From the NCBI GenBank assembly GCA_934700385.1, contig CAKUXO010000003.1, positions 34,968 to 98,967 of the forward strand: a stretch of DNA of 64,000 bases, read 5' to 3'. A program made the position numbers and the translations under genes. This DNA is from an uncultured Candidatus Melainabacteria bacterium. Its GTDB lineage: Bacteria; Cyanobacteriota; Vampirovibrionia; Gastranaerophilales; Gastranaerophilaceae. This document shows, one piece after another, positions 60,021 through 64,000 of this stretch (the first letter of the stretch is position 1; every line of letters begins with the position of its first letter). The notes below the pieces were generated by a model, which had not been told where the DNA came from, did no database searches, and saw only the letters and a program-made list of their open reading frames with translations.

Positions 60021-60473
60021 ATGAAATTTGAAATAGAATATATTGAAAAAATTGCCAAAATTGTTGCGGATAATAACTTAAGTGAAATTACACTTGAAGA
60101 TGAAAATGAAGCTATCTGTGTTAGAAAAGAACTTAATGTTCTTCCTCAAGCAGTTGCTCAACCTGTGGCAGCACCTGTTTCTGTGCCACAAAATCCTATA
60201 ACAATTCAAAAAGAAGAAAAACAAGCTGCAAAACCAAAAGGAACAGCAATTGTTTCTCCTATGGTTGGTGCTTTTTATGCTGCACCTGCTCCTGGGGCTA
60301 AACCTTTTGTTAAAGTAGGCGACACTGTTAGTGTTGGCCAAGTTGTTTGTATCGTTGAAGCTATGAAATTGATGAATGAAATTGAATCTGAAGTTTCAGG
60401 TAAAATCACTCAAATCTGCGTTGAAGACGGTCAAAGCGTTGAATACGGTCAAACATTAATGTATGTTGAATAA
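60021..60473 (+). CDS. accB: Acetyl-CoA carboxylase biotin carboxyl carrier protein
   Basis: AccB (150 residues) carries biotin on Lys116 in VEAMKLMNEIES. A Pro/Ala-rich linker (VAQPVAAPVSVPQNP) joins the N-terminal region to the biotinyl domain, which starts at TAIVSPMVGAFY. It lies 12 bases after efp and is closed by a strong terminator. Confidence 0.97.
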   Translation: MKFEIEYIEKIAKIVADNNLSEITLEDENEAICVRKELNVLPQAVAQPVAAPVSVPQNPITIQKEEKQAAKPKGTAIVSPMVGAFYAAPAPGAKPFVKVGDTVSVGQVVCIVEAMKLMNEIESEVSGKITQICVEDGQSVEYGQTLMYVE

Positions 60474-60491
60474 GGGTTTATGAAATCAATT

Positions 60492-60520
60492 AAAAGCCTT
60501 GGCAAAACCAAGGCTTTTTT
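60492..60520 (+). terminator. Terminator after accB
   Basis: AAAAGCCTTGG (60492-60502), loop CAAAA, CCAAGGCTTTT (60508-60518), then TT. A textbook intrinsic terminator, 18 bases after the accB stop. Confidence 0.93.
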
Positions 60521-60642
60521 GTGTTGAAAAGAAATGAAAATCTCACTTCATAAAAATTTACATAATCTCTAAAATTTTATAATATAATTATATTAACGAG
60601 TTATATTATCAAGAACTGAAACTTGGTTGAGGATAGATATTA

Positions 60643-61398
60643 ATGTTTTCAAAAATGAAAAAAATATTTTTAGCACTAACGCTTTATTTAATGACTACGT
60701 TAGTTTCAAATGCTGCGATTAATTTCCCTACGATTAATGTCGGAATGCAGAGCGCAAACACCCCTCAAGAATTTAGCCAAGGTGTTCAAATTCTTATTAT
60801 GCTAACGGTTTTAACCTTAGCACCAAGTATTATTATAATGACAACGGCTTTTGTTAGAATAGTTATCGTGCTTTCTTTAACTCGTCAGGCAATAGGAACA
60901 AATACCTTGCCGCCTAATCAAGTTATTGTTGGCTTAGCTTTAATTTTAACGTTTTTTGTAATGTCACCAACACTAGCTAAAATTAATGAAACAGCTTATC
61001 AACCTTACATGAAAAATTTAATAACTCAACAACAAGCGCTTGATAATTCTATGGTTCCAATTAGGGATTTTATGTTTAAACAAACAAAAGAAACAGAGCT
61101 TGCGCTTTTTGTTAAATTATCTAAAATTCAAAAACCGAAAACAAAAAATGATGTGCCGACTTACGTTTTAATTCCGTCTTTCATTTTGTCTGAATTAAAA
61201 ACAGCTTTTAAAATCGGTTTTGTTATTTTTCTTCCGTTTTTAGTTATAGATTTAGTTATAGCTTCGGTTTTGGTTTCAATGGGGATGATGTTTCTTCCGC
61301 CAACAACAATTGCTATGCCGTTTAAATTGATTATGTTTGTTATGGTGGATGGATGGTATTTAATAACAAAATCTTTAATAGAGGGCTTTGTAACTTAA
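60643..61398 (+). CDS. fliP: Flagellar export gate protein FliP
   Basis: FliP (251 residues) forms the export pore with FliQ and FliR. It has a signal-like N-terminus and helices with IMTTAFVRIVIVLSLTRQAI, ALILTFFVMSP and the GMMFLPPTTIAMPFKL signature. The ATG at 60643 has TTGAGGATAG upstream; the same ten bases precede flhA at 63587. Tandem TATAAT sequences lie at 60578-60588 without a clear -35. It heads the fliP-Q-R-flhB-flhA operon. Confidence 0.96.
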   Translation: MFSKMKKIFLALTLYLMTTLVSNAAINFPTINVGMQSANTPQEFSQGVQILIMLTVLTLAPSIIIMTTAFVRIVIVLSLTRQAIGTNTLPPNQVIVGLALILTFFVMSPTLAKINETAYQPYMKNLITQQQALDNSMVPIRDFMFKQTKETELALFVKLSKIQKPKTKNDVPTYVLIPSFILSELKTAFKIGFVIFLPFLVIDLVIASVLVSMGMMFLPPTTIAMPFKLIMFVMVDGWYLITKSLIEGFVT

Positions 61399-61409
61399 AG
61401 GGGTAGATT

Positions 61410-61679
61410 ATGGATGAGGCTTTATTTTTAACAGTTTTTCAAAAAGCAATTGTATTAATGATGATAATTGCTGCCCCAATTTTGCTTTCAGCGATTGTTG
61501 TTGGGCTTGCAATTAGCATAATTCAATCTGTTACACAAATTCAAGAACAAACTTTAACTTTTGTTCCTAAAATTTTTGTGGCACTTTTGGTTTTAATAGT
61601 AAGTGCGCCTTGGATGTGCGATATGTTTATATCAACAACAAAAGAACTTTTTGAATATATAAAAGTATTTATTTCATAA
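61410..61679 (+). CDS. fliQ: Flagellar export gate protein FliQ
   Basis: FliQ (89 residues, two membrane helices) is recognised by AIVVGLAISIIQSVTQIQEQTLTFVPKI split at its conserved core SVTQIQEQTLTFVPK. It sits 11 bases after fliP and 12 bases before fliR. Confidence 0.96.
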   Translation: MDEALFLTVFQKAIVLMMIIAAPILLSAIVVGLAISIIQSVTQIQEQTLTFVPKIFVALLVLIVSAPWMCDMFISTTKELFEYIKVFIS

Positions 61680-61691
61680 AACGGAAAGAAA

Positions 61692-62483
61692 ATGATTCAA
61701 ACGGCGAACTTGGTAAATATTTTATCTCCTAATAATATCATCATTTTTATGTTGATATTTACAAGGGTTAGTGGTTTTTTTCAAACTGCGCCGTTTTTTT
61801 CAACAATTCAAGCCCCAATTATTACTAAAATGTGGTTTAGTGCAATAATTGCTTTTATTTTCTTTCCTTTGGTTGTGGCTTCAAAGGGCTTTATTTTACC
61901 AAAAGATATGGTGGAATTTGGAATTTTATTAGCGATTGAATTTTTTGTCGGTTTTTTGATTGGTTTTACGGCTAATCTTATAATTGAAGGTGTTAGAATG
62001 TCTGGAAGTATTCTTTCAATTCAGATGGGTTTATCTATGTCCGAAGCGCTTGACCCAGCTACAGGGGTTAATGCAACTGAGCTTTCAAGATTATATATCT
62101 ATTTAACGATTTTAATTTTTTTAGCAACGGGCGCTTATCAAATGTTATTTATTGCTTTGTTTAATAGCTTTAGCGCTATTCCTATGGGAGTTTTTCCTAT
62201 TTTTGACGCTAATATAATTTCAACTTTAGTTACTTTATTTGCGCAAGTTTTTAAAATAGCCTTTGGAGTAGCCTTGCCTATCTTTTCAGTGCTATTAATT
62301 TCAGATATATTGCTTGGTTTGATGAGTAAAATGATGCCTCAAATGAATATTTATATGGTTGCAATTCCTGTAAAAATCTATATTGGGGTTTTCTTGATTT
62401 TAGCTTTTCTTTCAGCAACAAGCACATATCTTCAAGAAGTGATTAAAAATTATATTCAGGCAATAAACCTATTGTTTACATAA
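61692..62483 (+). CDS. fliR: Flagellar export gate protein FliR
   Basis: FliR (263 residues) has about six membrane helices. FTRVSGFFQTAPFF, GEGV-type NLIIEGVRMSGSILSIQMG and the ALDPATG segment are typical. GKLF-like separate FliR-FlhB genes are kept here, not the fused form seen in some Clostridia. It is followed by flhB 13 bases later. Confidence 0.94.
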   Translation: MIQTANLVNILSPNNIIIFMLIFTRVSGFFQTAPFFSTIQAPIITKMWFSAIIAFIFFPLVVASKGFILPKDMVEFGILLAIEFFVGFLIGFTANLIIEGVRMSGSILSIQMGLSMSEALDPATGVNATELSRLYIYLTILIFLATGAYQMLFIALFNSFSAIPMGVFPIFDANIISTLVTLFAQVFKIAFGVALPIFSVLLISDILLGLMSKMMPQMNIYMVAIPVKIYIGVFLILAFLSATSTYLQEVIKNYIQAINLLFT

Positions 62484-62496
62484 AAAGCAGGTATAA

Positions 62497-63573
62497 ATGG
62501 CAGACGAACAAAACGATAAAACCGAAGAAGCCACCCCGAAGCGGCGAGAAAAAGAAAGAGATAAAGGGCACATCGCAAAAAGCCAAGACTTTGTTGCGTC
62601 TTTAGTTTTGACCTCTGGAATTGCTTTATTTTATTCAATGGGGCAAGGCATGTTGACTAAAATTGAAACCATGCTTATAAATACCCTTAATTCTCTTAAT
62701 CCTAAAAATATATCTGATAACGATTTTGTTGTAATTATCGGTCCATATTTAAAAAATTATATTGAAATAACGGCTTTGTTTTTCGTTTTTCTTTGCGTGG
62801 CTGCGGTTTTGATTTTAAGATTTCAAACGGGTTCTTTGTTTGCTAAAGAAGCATTGAAACCTAATTTTAATAAACTTTCACCTTCAAGCGCTATAAAAGC
62901 CTTGCTTGAAAAATTAAACGTTTTTAAACCTAAACAAATGGTTGAGCTTATAAAATCTTTAGTTAAAACTTTAATTGTTGCCTTGGTTGGTTTTAATGTA
63001 ATTTTAAAAAGAAAAGATGAACTTTTTGGGCTGATTGGGGCTGATGTTTCAACAGGTTTTAGTGTAATGGGTTCAGTTATTTTTGAATTGCTTTTCACAA
63101 TTTGTGTCATTTTAATAATAATCGGGATAATTGATAAAAAATATCAAGATTGGGAATACAATAAATCAATTAAAATGTCTAAACAAGAAGTTAAAGACGA
63201 AATGAAAAACATTGAAGGGGACCCAAAAATTAAAGGTAAAATCCGTTCTTTTCAAATTTCAATGATGCAGCAAAAAATGATGTCAAGTGTGCCTGAAGCT
63301 GATGTTGTTGTTGTTAACCCAACGCATTATGCTGTTGCATTAGTTTATGACCCTCTTAAAACGCCTGTACCAAAGGTTGTTGCTAAAGGGGTTGATTTTG
63401 TTGCTTTTAAAATAAGAGAAATAGCAAAGAATAACGGAGTGCCGATTGTTGAAAATAAACCTCTTGCAAGAAGTCTATACAAATTAGTTGATATTAATGG
63501 TATAATACCACAAGAACTATATGTTGCCGTGGCGGAAATTTTACAATATGTATATTCGCTTAAAAACAAGTAA
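62497..63573 (+). CDS. flhB: Flagellar export switch protein FlhB
   Basis: FlhB (358 residues) switches export from hook to filament subunits. The N-terminus KTEEATPKRREKERDKG is the family signature, four membrane helices follow, and the cytoplasmic domain carries the self-cleavage site Asn274-Pro275-Thr-His in VVVNPTHYAVAL. All catalytic residues are intact. It precedes flhA by 25 bases. Confidence 0.97.
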   Translation: MADEQNDKTEEATPKRREKERDKGHIAKSQDFVASLVLTSGIALFYSMGQGMLTKIETMLINTLNSLNPKNISDNDFVVIIGPYLKNYIEITALFFVFLCVAAVLILRFQTGSLFAKEALKPNFNKLSPSSAIKALLEKLNVFKPKQMVELIKSLVKTLIVALVGFNVILKRKDELFGLIGADVSTGFSVMGSVIFELLFTICVILIIIGIIDKKYQDWEYNKSIKMSKQEVKDEMKNIEGDPKIKGKIRSFQISMMQQKMMSSVPEADVVVVNPTHYAVALVYDPLKTPVPKVVAKGVDFVAFKIREIAKNNGVPIVENKPLARSLYKLVDINGIIPQELYVAVAEILQYVYSLKNK

Positions 63574-63598
63574 TATATAGAAACAATTGAGGATAGTT

Positions 63599-64000
63599 TT
63601 GCTAAAGTTAAAAGATATACTTAAAAATAATGATATAGTTCTTGCAATTGGTTTAGTAACCATTATTTTAATGATGGTAATTCCTATACCAGCGCAACTT
63701 TTAGACTTGTTGTTAACTCTTAATATATCTTTATCTGTTTTAATTCTTTTAGTATGTCTTTATACAAAAGAACCTCTAGAATATTCAAGTTTTCCTACAA
63801 TATTACTAATTGCAACCCTGTTTCGTTTAGGTTTAAACGTTACATCAACAAGATTAATTCTTTTAACGGCTAACGCAGGTTCTGTTATTGAATCTTTTGG
63901 GCAGTTTGTAATTGGTGGGAATTATGTTGTTGGTGCTGTAATATTTGTAATTCTTGTAATAATTAACTTTATGGTTATTACGGGTGGTGCTGGGCGTGTT
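63599..64000 (+). CDS. flhA: Flagellar export protein FlhA, 3'-truncated by the window
   Basis: The first 134 residues of FlhA, the proton-coupled export gate. The frame opens at a TTG (63599) with GAGGA five bases upstream and reads MLKLKDILKNND, then membrane helices. EYSSFPTILLIATLFRLGLN and VTSTRLILLTANAG are family hallmarks. It continues beyond the window edge. Confidence 0.93.
   Translation, partial: MLKLKDILKNNDIVLAIGLVTIILMMVIPIPAQLLDLLLTLNISLSVLILLVCLYTKEPLEYSSFPTILLIATLFRLGLNVTSTRLILLTANAGSVIESFGQFVIGGNYVVGAVIFVILVIINFMVITGGAGRV

Overview
The window is AT-rich DNA, densely coding on both strands. It fits a diderm, flagellated, apparently non-photosynthetic bacterium. My best guess is the Melainabacteria (Vampirovibrionia, order Gastranaerophilales), the non-photosynthetic sister group of Cyanobacteria. 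This is inference. Outer-membrane evidence is an LptD/OstA-like protein, KdsB and an MsbA-like exporter. Flagellar evidence is a flagellin gene and fliP-fliQ-fliR-flhB-flhA. Cyanobacterial-style neighbourhoods are efp next to accB, and a prenyl diphosphate synthase next to a DUF212 protein. No photosynthesis gene is visible.

Layout. 1-10 kb: the 3' end of dapA, an HD-domain protein, ppdK, then a TPR protein with trpS, an M20 peptidase and dapF, and rpsF-ssb-rpsR. 10-13 kb (minus): a SIS-domain isomerase with etfB and etfA. 13-16 kb (plus): hemW, two small unknown genes and dxr. 16-27 kb (mostly minus): a TIGR02757 protein, tadA, a two-component system with an NfeD-like protein, a metallophosphatase, dgt (plus), bioA, a Xer recombinase, an acyl-activating enzyme, and an orphan histidine kinase with a TPR protein. 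27.8-34.6 kb (minus): a compact purine operon purS-purQ-purL-purF-purM ending in a fused purN-purD. 34.7-39.6 kb (plus): an ABC exporter, a tRNA-Val gene behind an unusually structured leader, accC, and a CCA-adding/poly(A) polymerase family protein. 39.8-42.9 kb: flagellin, then rplS-rbgA-rnhB on the minus strand. 43-54 kb is envelope-related: a nuclease/phospholipase-D fusion, a 34-residue membrane peptide, an M23 peptidase, an LptD-like protein, kdsB, two large exported TPR proteins, a small secreted protein and a cysteine-cluster protein. 54-60.5 kb: accA-accD, rsgA, the prenyl synthase, DUF212, efp and accB. The end holds the flagellar export gate genes, and flhA runs off the edge.

Together these genes cover housekeeping (translation, fatty-acid initiation by all four acetyl-CoA carboxylase subunits, isoprenoid and DAP synthesis, purine synthesis) plus envelope and flagellum building. 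There are no phages, insertion sequences or CRISPR arrays. The least explained features are the tRNA-Val leader with hairpin repeats and a broken tRNA copy, the PurN-PurD fusion, several genes whose -10 box lies 6-7 nt before the start codon (probable leaderless mRNAs), a multi-domain surface nuclease, and small uncharacterised proteins. Several starts given here are shorter than the longest open frame; the reasons are in each entry.
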